Source of the DNA: Catalinimonas alkaloidigena
GTDB lineage: Bacteria > Bacteroidota > Bacteroidia > Cytophagales > Cyclobacteriaceae
NCBI RefSeq assembly: GCF_029504655.1
Contig: NZ_JAQFIL010000001.1
Location: 2,671,001 to 2,735,000, forward strand
Direction: 5' to 3'
Length of the DNA stretch: 64,000 nucleotides
Shown here: one piece after another, positions 55,197 through 63,279 of the stretch
Layout: every line of letters begins with the position of its first letter
Numbering within the stretch: the first letter of the stretch is position 1
Notes under the pieces: generated by a model
The model's input: only the letters and a program-made list of their open reading frames with translations
What the model was told of the DNA's origin: nothing
The model's database searches: none
Translations under genes and position numbers: made by a program

Positions 55197-55919
55197 GTGA
55201 AAATAGAAGTTTGTATAGATTCGGTACAGTCAGCCATCAATGCTGAAAAAGGAGGCGCAGTACGGGTAGAACTTTGCGATAACCTGTTTGAAGGAGGAAC
55301 CACTCCAAGTGCCGGAGCAATTGCCATAGCCCGAAAGCAAATCAGCATTGGTCTTCAGGTAATTATTCGCCCTCGGGGAGGTGACTTTCTGTATTCTGAT
55401 ATAGAAATGGAGATCATGAAGCATGATGTGCAGACCGCTAAAACTTTAGGAGCAGATGGTGTAGTGATTGGAATCCTAACGCCTGATGGGAAAGTGGATA
55501 AAGCACGATGTGCTGAGCTCATCGCGATTGCCCGCCCCATGAATGTTACTTTCCACCGGGCTTTTGATATGACAGTAGACCCTTACGAAGCACTGGAAGA
55601 TGTCATTGCGTTGGGTTGTAATCGTATCCTGACTTCAGGACAGCAAAAATCAGCCATAGAAGGAAAAGAATTAATTGCTGATTTACATAAAAAAGCAAAT
55701 GGACAGATTATCATTATGCCTGGAGCGGGTATTGATGAATACAACATCAGTGAGATGAAAGCCTGTGGGGTGGAAGAATGCCATATTTCTGCCCGCAAAG
55801 CAGAAAAAAGCGGGATGCAGTACCAGAATCACAGAGTATTTATGGGAGGAACTTTAAGAATGCCTGAATATGAAGTGTTGGTAGCGGATAGTGAGCGAAT
55901 CAATAAAATGACTAAATAA
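55197..55919 (+). CDS. cutC: CutC family protein
   Basis: A 240-aa TIM-barrel protein of the CutC family. It starts IEVCIDSVQSAINAEKGGA and includes RVELCDNLFEGGTTPS, GVVIGILTPDGKVD, TFHRAFDMT and RILTSGQQ, all hallmark stretches. The start is GTG at 55197; no ATG lies upstream before the conserved beginning. Family members were linked to copper homeostasis, but that role has been questioned. It lies after the susD terminator and may have its own promoter, as TAGTTTTG (55132-55139) is a perfect minus-7 match. Confidence 0.92.
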   Translation: MKIEVCIDSVQSAINAEKGGAVRVELCDNLFEGGTTPSAGAIAIARKQISIGLQVIIRPRGGDFLYSDIEMEIMKHDVQTAKTLGADGVVIGILTPDGKVDKARCAELIAIARPMNVTFHRAFDMTVDPYEALEDVIALGCNRILTSGQQKSAIEGKELIADLHKKANGQIIIMPGAGIDEYNISEMKACGVEECHISARKAEKSGMQYQNHRVFMGGTLRMPEYEVLVADSERINKMTK

Positions 55920-55930
55920 TCAGGCTAATT

Positions 55931-55950
55931 CCTGGTGTGAATACGCCAGG
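55931..55950 (+). terminator. Possible terminator after cutC
   Basis: An 8-bp stem (55931-55938 with 55943-55950, one wobble pair) and a GAAT loop, 11 nt after the stop. The downstream tail CCTTTAATAATATT is only partly T-rich. Confidence 0.45.
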
Positions 55951-56003
55951 CCTTTAATAATATTAAATTAAAAAATCACCAGCTTCAGCCCAGTCGGAGG
56001 ACC

Positions 56004-56080
56004 GATTATATCTGAAGCTTTCAGATATAATCAATGCTAAGATTTGAACAAACCTTTCGCTTCAATCACATACTGAAGCG
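56004..56080. other. Two hairpins upstream of the EEP-family gene
   Basis: A perfect 12-bp stem (56004-56015 with 56021-56032, 5-nt loop) is followed by a 7-bp stem (56058-56064 with 56074-56080, 9-nt loop), ending 53 nt before the ATG at 56133. Neither has a T-run, so they look more like a structured leader or operator than a terminator. Confidence 0.5.
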
Positions 56081-56132
56081 GGGTGCTTGCCAATCATATA
56101 TCAGATGAATAAATCTATAAAATCACAACCCA

Positions 56133-57026
56133 ATGCTTAGAACTTTTCTTTATTTTTTAATTGCAACCTTAGGCATCACTACTGCCTGTGAATCTACCCA
56201 AACTGAAACTAATGCCGAAAATATGTCAGCCCAGTCTCCTGAAATCTTCAATGTGATGTCATTCAACATCCGCTATGACAATCCCGGAGATAGTGCGCAT
56301 GCCTGGCCTTATCGCAAAGAGATGGTCGCCAGTACAATTAAATTTCATGAAGCGGATCTATTAGGCCTGCAGGAAGCACTTGAACACCAGGTACAGTATC
56401 TGGATAGTGCACTTACAGAGATGGATTGGGTAGGAGTGGGCCGTGATGATGGCAAATCTCAGGGAGAATTCTCACCGGTTTTTTATAATAAGAATAAGTT
56501 TGAACTATTAGACTGGGGAACCTTTTGGTTATCAGAAACTCCCGATGAAATTAGCGTGGGCTGGGATGCCGCTTTACCCCGTATCGCTACCTGGTCAAAA
56601 TTGTTACTCAAATCAAGTGGAGACTCTATGCTATATATAAACACGCATTTTGATCATAGAGGAGAAAAAGCCCGTGAAGAAAGTGCAAAGCTGATCAGAG
56701 CGAAAGCCAATGAGCTTGCTGGAAATTTACCCGTGGTGATTACCGGTGACTTTAATGCCACCCCTGATTCTGCTCCCTATGCCGCCATGACTGAAGGAGA
56801 AGATATGGATGATGCTTATGCATTGACCGTACTTCCTCATCATGGGCCTGGCAGTTCTTTCAGTGGATTCGTAACAACTGAACCCCTGCAGGAAAATCGT
56901 AGAATTGATTACGTATTTGTAAGTCCTGATGTCAAAGTACTCAAGCATGCGATTCTTACTGATTCAAATAACAATGCCTATCCATCCGATCATTTGCCGG
57001 TTTTTGCTGAAGTCAGCCTTAAATAA
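56133..57026 (+). CDS. Endonuclease/exonuclease/phosphatase-family lipoprotein hydrolase
   Basis: A 297-aa Mg2+-dependent hydrolase of the EEP superfamily with a signal and lipobox-like LGITTAC (C19). Motifs in order: MSFNIRYDNPGDSAHAW, LLGLQEAL with catalytic Glu, NTHFDHRGEKAREES, VITGDFNATPDS and the C-terminal SDHLPVFAEV with Asp/His. Bacterial secreted EEP proteins of this form cut phosphodiester bonds of nucleic acids, sphingomyelin or sugar phosphates; the substrate is not clear. It lies between cutC and the amylase gene on the same strand. Confidence 0.88.
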   Translation: MLRTFLYFLIATLGITTACESTQTETNAENMSAQSPEIFNVMSFNIRYDNPGDSAHAWPYRKEMVASTIKFHEADLLGLQEALEHQVQYLDSALTEMDWVGVGRDDGKSQGEFSPVFYNKNKFELLDWGTFWLSETPDEISVGWDAALPRIATWSKLLLKSSGDSMLYINTHFDHRGEKAREESAKLIRAKANELAGNLPVVITGDFNATPDSAPYAAMTEGEDMDDAYALTVLPHHGPGSSFSGFVTTEPLQENRRIDYVFVSPDVKVLKHAILTDSNNNAYPSDHLPVFAEVSLK

Positions 57027-57162
57027 CAAGGGCTACACATCCATGAATTGTACTTCATCTTCATTTGCTGCGAGTAGAGTAGTTTGGGTAAAATGATTAA
57101 ATTCTCATGCTTTTGATCATCATAATGGCTTAAATTTCATTTGAAACAAACCAGCATAACCC

Positions 57163-58833
57163 ATGAAGCCTTATTACCTACTCCTCTCTTTGCTTGTGTT
57201 ATGTGTAAACTGTAACTCTGAGCAGCAGGAAACTGAACCCACTGAAGGAGTAAGCAGTGTTAATGCACCTTTTGACTGGAGAAATGCCACGGTCTACTTC
57301 CTGCTAACAGACCGTTTCCATAATGGAAAGCCAAACAATGATGTCAACTTTGATCGCACTCGTGAGGCTGCCAGGCTTAGAGGCTTTCAGGGAGGGGATA
57401 TAGTCGGTATTACCCGAAAAATAGAGGAAGGATATTTTGATAGCTTGGGCGTCAATGCCATTTGGTTTACCCCGGTGGTAGAGCAGATACATGGGGCTAC
57501 TGATGAAGGAACCGGACTTACCTATGCCTATCATGGTTACTGGGCAAAAGACTGGACGACCCTGGACCCTAACTTCGGCACCATGGAAGAGCTTAAAAAA
57601 CTCGTTGACACTGCCCATGAGCATGGTATCAGAGTGTTGCTGGATGTAGTTGCCAATCATACCGGTCCGGTGACTGAAACAGACCCGCAATGGCCTGATG
57701 CATGGGTGAGAATAGACCCTGCCTGTACCTATCAGGGCTATGAAACTACTGTAGAATGTACGCTGGTTGAAAACCTGCCCGACATCCATACCGGGAGTTT
57801 GGAACGTGTGAATCTGCCTCCTTCTTTGGTAAAAAAATGGAAGGATGAAGGACGATATGAACAAGAGATACAGGAGTTAGAGGAGTTTTTTGAAAGAACT
57901 GGATACCCCAAAGCACCCAAATACTACCTGATCAAATGGCTAACTGATTATGTGCGGGAGTTGGGCATTGATGGATTCCGGGTAGATACTGCCAAACATA
58001 CCGAAGCTGAATTATGGGCAGCATTAAAATCTCAGGCAATGGCAGCACTTGTTGGTTGGAAAGAAAAACATGCCGGTCTAAAATTAGACGATAACCCTTT
58101 TTGGATGGTGGGTGAAGTTTACAATTACAGTGCGGGAAGCGGTCAAGCTTACGATTATGGTGATACCCTGGTCAATTTTTATGATCATGGTTTTGAATCA
58201 TTAATCAATTTTGATTTTAAATATGATGCTGAAAACGACTATGAAACTATTTTTAGTAAATACGATAGTCTTTTACACCTGGGTCCATTACAGGATGTCA
58301 ATATACTCAACTACCTTAGTTCTCATGATGATGGTTCTCCTTTTGACCCCTTAAGACAGAAAAGTGAAGAAGCGGCAAACAAACTCTTACTCAGCCAGGG
58401 AGCAGTGCAAATCTATTATGGTGATGAATCAGATCGTCCGTTGGTAATTGAAGGTACAGAAGGAGATGCTACGCTTAGGTCTTTTATGAATTGGGAAGCT
58501 ATTGCTGAAAACGACAGTGTTCAGCAGGTGCTCCGACACTGGAATAAACTAGGAGTATTCCGCAAAAACCATGTGGCGATAGGAGCAGGGAGGCATAAGC
58601 AGTTAGCTACTCAGCCCTACACCTTTTCTCGTACATTTGAGCAAAACAACAATACTGACAAAGTTGTCATTGCCTTGCATAATGATACTGGGAAAAAGGA
58701 AATAACCGTAGCATCAGTATTTGAAGATGATACCCCGCTCAGAGATTATTACTCAGGACAGCAACTGATAGTTGTGAATGGAAAAGTAAGTATAGATTCA
58801 CCTTATCAATACGTGCTTTTGGAAAAAGATTAG
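57163..58833 (+). CDS. Alpha-amylase family GH13 lipoprotein (MalS-like)
   Basis: A 556-aa glycoside hydrolase of family GH13, closest in pattern to the MalS group. The signal ends in a lipobox LCVNC (C18). Conserved regions in order: DVVANHTG, GFRVDTAKH with nucleophile Asp, GEVYNYSAG with the acid Glu, and SSHDDGSP with the third Asp (the usual NHD reads SHD, as in MalS). The final ~90 residues form the C-terminal beta domain. It should cleave alpha-1,4-glucans at the cell surface or periplasm. With SusC/SusD upstream it suggests an alpha-glucan use locus, though two unrelated genes intervene. Confidence 0.92.
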   Translation: MKPYYLLLSLLVLCVNCNSEQQETEPTEGVSSVNAPFDWRNATVYFLLTDRFHNGKPNNDVNFDRTREAARLRGFQGGDIVGITRKIEEGYFDSLGVNAIWFTPVVEQIHGATDEGTGLTYAYHGYWAKDWTTLDPNFGTMEELKKLVDTAHEHGIRVLLDVVANHTGPVTETDPQWPDAWVRIDPACTYQGYETTVECTLVENLPDIHTGSLERVNLPPSLVKKWKDEGRYEQEIQELEEFFERTGYPKAPKYYLIKWLTDYVRELGIDGFRVDTAKHTEAELWAALKSQAMAALVGWKEKHAGLKLDDNPFWMVGEVYNYSAGSGQAYDYGDTLVNFYDHGFESLINFDFKYDAENDYETIFSKYDSLLHLGPLQDVNILNYLSSHDDGSPFDPLRQKSEEAANKLLLSQGAVQIYYGDESDRPLVIEGTEGDATLRSFMNWEAIAENDSVQQVLRHWNKLGVFRKNHVAIGAGRHKQLATQPYTFSRTFEQNNNTDKVVIALHNDTGKKEITVASVFEDDTPLRDYYSGQQLIVVNGKVSIDSPYQYVLLEKD

Positions 58834-58860
58834 GCATAGCTGACTTACAGTACCGCAGTG

Positions 58861-59886
58861 TTACTGATGGTTCACTTGGGCATGTTTGTTTAACGTTTCT
58901 AATTGCAGGGTAAATTCTGTGCCCTTACCATAAATTGAACGAACTTCTATATGTCCCTTTATTTTTTGTAGCGCCTTCTTGGCAATGTATAAACCTAAGC
59001 CTGCGCCAGAAGAATTTGAGGAAGACCTGTAAAAAATTTGAAAAATTTTTTCTAACTGTTCAGGCTTGATACCCAAGCCATTGTCACAGAAAGATACATA
59101 TAAAAGTCCATCTTGTTCTTTGACTTTAATCAAAAGGTAAGGTCTAGGATGTTGGGGTTTTTTAAAAGCAATAGCATTAGCGATAAGGATTTCAAAGATT
59201 GTTTTTAATCTTTCAACATCAGAATAAAATATTATATCCTCAGGAATAATGGAATGAATTTCAATTTGAGGATTGTTATCTGAGTCATCAAAACTCTCTT
59301 TTACTTCATTGATCAACGCGCTGAAATCAACATAATCAACCTTAACTTCTTGCTTATTATTCTTTTCATATAAGACAACATTATGAATAGACCTGTCTAT
59401 TTTTTCAAGACATTGATCAATCATCTCCAGGATTTTTGAAGTAGATTCTGAGCTTTTTCTCAACATTTGCGTAAGCCCCATCATCGTGGCTAAAGGTCCT
59501 CTCACATTGTGAGAAGCCATATATAAAAAGTGATCTATTTCTTCCTTTGATTGCTTAAGTTGTACATTTAAAACCTTTTCCCTTTTTAGCGCATGTTTAA
59601 CTTTGAGTTCTTCCTGTTTTCTTTGTGTGATATCCAGGGCAGTGAATTGTATATAGTCCAACTGATTGCGCTCATCGTATTGATAAGCACATTTTAATTC
59701 CATCCATACATACTTACTTCGGTGATTCTTTAACCTCACTTCGCAGGCGCTTTGGTTGTTTTCGTGTTGATTGCCGTCAGACAACCTTTTTATTTTGCTT
59801 ATATCTCCGGGATGTGCTAATGAGAAGATAGTCCTTTCACCGTCCTTATAAAAGTAGATACGGTCAATAGCTTGAGATACTAACAT
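58861..59886 (-). CDS. PAS-domain sensor histidine kinase, N-terminal part short
   Basis: A 341-aa histidine kinase without TM segments. Residues 1-94 carry the later half of a PAS fold (AHPGD, then the PAC-type FTALDITQRKQEE). The H-box is FLYMASHNVRGPLATMMG, with N rather than the more usual D after the phosphoacceptor His. Next come the N-box NAIAFK, G1 DNGLGIKP and G2 GAGLGLYIAKKAL. No response regulator is adjacent, so it is an orphan. The first part of the PAS domain seems missing: only about 23 residues precede AHPGD. No upstream in-frame extension exists, so it may be an N-terminal truncation. Confidence 0.85.
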   Translation of the reverse strand: MLVSQAIDRIYFYKDGERTIFSLAHPGDISKIKRLSDGNQHENNQSACEVRLKNHRSKYVWMELKCAYQYDERNQLDYIQFTALDITQRKQEELKVKHALKREKVLNVQLKQSKEEIDHFLYMASHNVRGPLATMMGLTQMLRKSSESTSKILEMIDQCLEKIDRSIHNVVLYEKNNKQEVKVDYVDFSALINEVKESFDDSDNNPQIEIHSIIPEDIIFYSDVERLKTIFEILIANAIAFKKPQHPRPYLLIKVKEQDGLLYVSFCDNGLGIKPEQLEKIFQIFYRSSSNSSGAGLGLYIAKKALQKIKGHIEVRSIYGKGTEFTLQLETLNKHAQVNHQ

Positions 59887-60057
59887 TTGTTTTCAAATTA
59901 TTGCCGCGTTACAGCAAGTGTGTTTGAGTACAAATGAGCATATACTTTTCATTTCCTCCATCGCTTTGAGCTAAATTAGTGTAAAATTCAAAGCCCAAAG
60001 GGGTGCTATTATTAAGTAAAGGCTGTATTATTAATCTATAAACATCTACCAGCATCT

Positions 60058-61332
60058 ATGAAAAGAAGATCCTTTCTTACCCAATCCAGCCTGGGATTAC
60101 TATCACTTAGCGCTCTTGAGCTTAAGCCTTTTAACAATAGCATAAGTTTCTTTGACGGTAAATCTCAAGAATTAGCTGAAAAAATACTTTTCCTGGGGGA
60201 TAGTATAACACAAGCGGGCGATTATATCAATTTCATTGAAAGCCAATTGCGCATTGCACAGCCCCAGGCTTCAATTGAAGTTCTTAACCTGGGACTTGGA
60301 AGCGAAACTATATCGGGTTTGTCTGAAGATAAACATCCTTACCCTCGCCCTTATCTACATGATCGCCTGGAAGATGTACTTAATTACACACAACCGGATT
60401 TGATTTTCGCTTGTTACGGTATCAATTGTGGGATTTATCATCCTTTAGACGCCAGACGTTTTGAGGCCTATCAGCAGGGAATCAGGAAATTAATAAACGC
60501 TGCGAAGCAGATACAGGCTGAACTGATCCTGCTGACACCACCTACCTATGCTATAGCCATAGATGACTGGATAGACGCCCGCAATGACCAGCATCGCAAC
60601 GACTATAGTTATGCGAAACCCTATGCTGCCTATGATGATGTGATGCGCAAGTACGCAGAGTGGATCATGAGTATTCAGGAGGTACCAACCATTGATATCC
60701 AGACCCCATTGCGACAGTTCAGATCGGTATGCTATGGTAAAGATGTCATTCATCCCAACCAATGGGGACATCAATTAATGGCACATACGATAATAAGGGA
60801 TTACAAAAACGTCAACACTATAGTACTGGATCAGCAATGGCAATGGCCTGCCCAAAAAGCAGCTTCTCAGACTCCATCAAATACCTTTACTACCCAGGTT
60901 CCAGCGATCAATCATATCGTATTATCTGACAATGAGCGATATAATCAATTCATTAGCGCTCCCCAAAGTTTTAAATGCAGTATAAAAGAATGCCCCGCCG
61001 CTTCGTATCAGCTCTATGATGATAACTTTTATCTGGGACAATTGAGTGAGCAACAATTGAAGGCAGGATTTCATATTAGCCCACTCTCCAAAGAAGTGCA
61101 GTACCATCAAATTTCCTTTGCAAAAAAAGCTCAGCGTTTATACGAATTAATAGCTGCCAAGAGACAGACATACGATTATGCTTTGTTGCAGCACATTGGT
61201 CATCAGCGACCCATGAGCAGAGAGGGATTACCTATCGCTATGGCTGAAGAAAAGAAGAAAGCACTGGAAGAGGAAATGTACAATTTGCTGCAGCAGAACA
61301 ACTGGATAATTGAGGCTATTCAACTGCCTTGA
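60058..61332 (+). CDS. Exported SGNH/GDSL-family hydrolase
   Basis: A 424-aa hydrolase with an N-terminal MKRRSFLTQSS leader (twin-arginine type). The GDS block is ILFLGDSITQAGDY with nucleophile S49. The Gly-Asn area is YGINCG, and the DVIHPNQWGHQ motif supplies the Asp and His. This is the lipase/esterase-type SGNH fold, often active on acetylated sugars or carbohydrates. The C-terminal ~150 residues after the fold are not recognised and are helix-rich. It is divergent from the histidine kinase gene, 171 nt apart. Confidence 0.88.
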   Translation: MKRRSFLTQSSLGLLSLSALELKPFNNSISFFDGKSQELAEKILFLGDSITQAGDYINFIESQLRIAQPQASIEVLNLGLGSETISGLSEDKHPYPRPYLHDRLEDVLNYTQPDLIFACYGINCGIYHPLDARRFEAYQQGIRKLINAAKQIQAELILLTPPTYAIAIDDWIDARNDQHRNDYSYAKPYAAYDDVMRKYAEWIMSIQEVPTIDIQTPLRQFRSVCYGKDVIHPNQWGHQLMAHTIIRDYKNVNTIVLDQQWQWPAQKAASQTPSNTFTTQVPAINHIVLSDNERYNQFISAPQSFKCSIKECPAASYQLYDDNFYLGQLSEQQLKAGFHISPLSKEVQYHQISFAKKAQRLYELIAAKRQTYDYALLQHIGHQRPMSREGLPIAMAEEKKKALEEEMYNLLQQNNWIIEAIQLP

Positions 61333-61652
61333 TTTCCATCGTCTATTGCTAGCATCTTCTGTTTGCCGGATGAGTTTATGCCACTGTAGGCTCAGGCAGA
61401 CTTTGATGATAGCAAAGACGTTTAGGTTTACCTTTAGATTCATTTAGCTACACCCAGGCATTTACTTTATACATAGACTCACTCATACGTACAAAAACAG
61501 CAAAGGCTTAGGTTTAGCCAATGACGAAGATTTACAGAATTACCAAGCCCAATTTTATAGAAAATATGCGATGCTGTAATAGCTAAGCCTGTTATGCAAT
61601 TGAGTATGAAACTACTTGTGAAGAAAAAGTTTAACTAACCTATTTAGAGAAT
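61333..61652. other. 320-nt intergenic region with a possible coding remnant
   Basis: Between the convergent SGNH and alpha/beta-hydrolase genes. A stop-free stretch on the plus strand (61448-61579, 43 codons then TAA, no start codon) encodes a polar, tyrosine-rich peptide. It might be the tail of a decayed gene, but it matches nothing I know. No terminator is seen. Confidence 0.3.
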
Positions 61653-62864
61653 TCAGTTAGAGTATTTAGAAACCAACCATGGTAAAACTTCCTGTAGCAT
61701 TGGCAATGAACCGTCTACATGATTTGTCGCATTGCCCAATTCAAAAAAACTCACTTTGGATGGTTGTAACTCTTCCATTCTGGAAAAAAAATGCTGGCTG
61801 TTACTTATCGGTATTACTTTGTCAGTAGGAACATGATATCCTCTTATTATTGATTCAGCTTTCCAGGGCTGTATGCTGTTAATGGATAATGCTTCTTCCA
61901 AAAGAGTATGATTACCTTCTCTTAAAGCAGTGAGAAAATCTGGCTGTACTAACTGCTGTAGATCTTTTGTCAACTGACTTTTAGTTTGTTCTAAGCTTAG
62001 CTGGTTGTCAAAAGTATTTTGAATAATTTCTGCATATGGAGATCTAAAATATTGATTAAAGGATCCCGGCCACTCATAGTATAAATGATAAGCAGAAATT
62101 AAGTATACCAATAGTTCAGGAGAAGTATATTGCTGATGAGAAGTGATTTCTCTACACAGTGATTGAAGATCAAAGGGACATGCCCCTATTGCGATTACCT
62201 CCGCAGTCCAGGGGGGGAGGGGCGAATTCTCCAAAGCTTCCAGGGTAGCCATTGCCTGGTGAGCACCCTGAGAATACCCCAGCATTATTAAAGATGGAAG
62301 ATACGGTTGTTTGATCGCTTCTAGCATTTCTTTTGAAGCATTAAGCATGTCCATACTATTCTGAATAGTCGCTTCTTTAATAAGATAAGGTAGAACCTGT
62401 TTATCTGAATCTCCAAAGCCTACAAAGTCCGGAATAAGATTAATAAACCCCAAGCTTGATAACAATTCAGTACGTGCTGAAAGGTCATCTTCATTTTGAT
62501 TTATATCAGCATTTGACGAAAGACTTGGTCTAAAACTTAATAGCACAGGTACATCAGTATTTTTTACTGATGGAAGAGAAATATATCCTATTGCCTCTTT
62601 AGATTCACCTTTAATGACTGTTTGATAGGTTATTTGATAAACTTCAATATCAAATTGAACAAGGCCGGAATCTATATCATAACCGGATAGAATAATTAAA
62701 CCTTTAATACTTTGAGCATCTAAATCCCACACCTTTTCATAATGTAAAAGACTCTGAAATTCAGAAGGAGCATCAGTTAGCTTGTCATCCTGACAACTAA
62801 AACAAATTAAAATACTCAACAGCAGGCATAAACGCAGCTTGATTGATGACTTAATTACTAGCAT
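61653..62864 (-). CDS. Alpha/beta-hydrolase lipoprotein (secretory-lipase-like)
   Basis: A 403-aa predicted lipoprotein. The ATG at 62864 is chosen; a longer frame from TTG 62873 only adds three residues. The signal ends at a lipobox CFSC. The alpha/beta-hydrolase domain has LGYSQGAHQAM (nucleophile Ser) and PTDKVIPISNSQHF (Asp), with NATNHVDG near the end giving the His. Loop structure and the long insert after the nucleophile resemble secretory lipases and Bacteroidota cell-surface esterases. Substrate unknown. It is followed on the other strand by a region before the decarboxylase gene. Confidence 0.85.
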   Translation of the reverse strand: MLVIKSSIKLRLCLLLSILICFSCQDDKLTDAPSEFQSLLHYEKVWDLDAQSIKGLIILSGYDIDSGLVQFDIEVYQITYQTVIKGESKEAIGYISLPSVKNTDVPVLLSFRPSLSSNADINQNEDDLSARTELLSSLGFINLIPDFVGFGDSDKQVLPYLIKEATIQNSMDMLNASKEMLEAIKQPYLPSLIMLGYSQGAHQAMATLEALENSPLPPWTAEVIAIGACPFDLQSLCREITSHQQYTSPELLVYLISAYHLYYEWPGSFNQYFRSPYAEIIQNTFDNQLSLEQTKSQLTKDLQQLVQPDFLTALREGNHTLLEEALSINSIQPWKAESIIRGYHVPTDKVIPISNSQHFFSRMEELQPSKVSFFELGNATNHVDGSLPMLQEVLPWLVSKYSN

Positions 62865-63279
62865 TGTTATCAAGTAAGTAGTTAGTAAGGATACTTCAAT
62901 CGTCTATGACTGATGGTATAGGTCTTTGATTTTATATCCAGTTATATTGAATATAGGACTTATAATTTACTTTAATAAATAACTAACTAAAAGTAGTATT
63001 TTCAAAGGGAAGTGTAAATGAGAATTAGTCTAAAATTCAGGGCGCTGTGCAATGAGACTGTGCTTATACTCTTATATAATGATAAGTACGCAACACATGT
63101 CTTAGCTTTGGAAAATTTAAAGCCATATGCTGTCCCATGATGCCATAAGGATGAATTTTACGTCCATTTGAAGTTGAGTGATTGGGGAAATAAATTTCTT
63201 TTGAACGCATCTATTTGGTGACTGTTTGTTTTTTTCCGAGATTTCCAATACTACATTTTTTAGCGCAAAAGTATCCACA
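62865..63279. other. 415-nt intergenic region upstream of the decarboxylase gene
   Basis: AT-rich DNA between divergent genes. A 40-codon plus-strand ORF (63018-63140, start ATG, preceded by AGGGAAG) is present but not recognised. A promoter-like pair lies near its right end. No RNA gene is visible. Confidence 0.35.
63225..63259 (+). promoter_or_regulatory. Candidate promoter of the PLP decarboxylase gene
   Basis: TTTG (63225-63228), 23-nt spacer, TACATTTT (63252-63259; 7 of 8 to TAnnTTTG). The leader to the ATG at 63280 would be about 14 nt. Confidence 0.4.
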
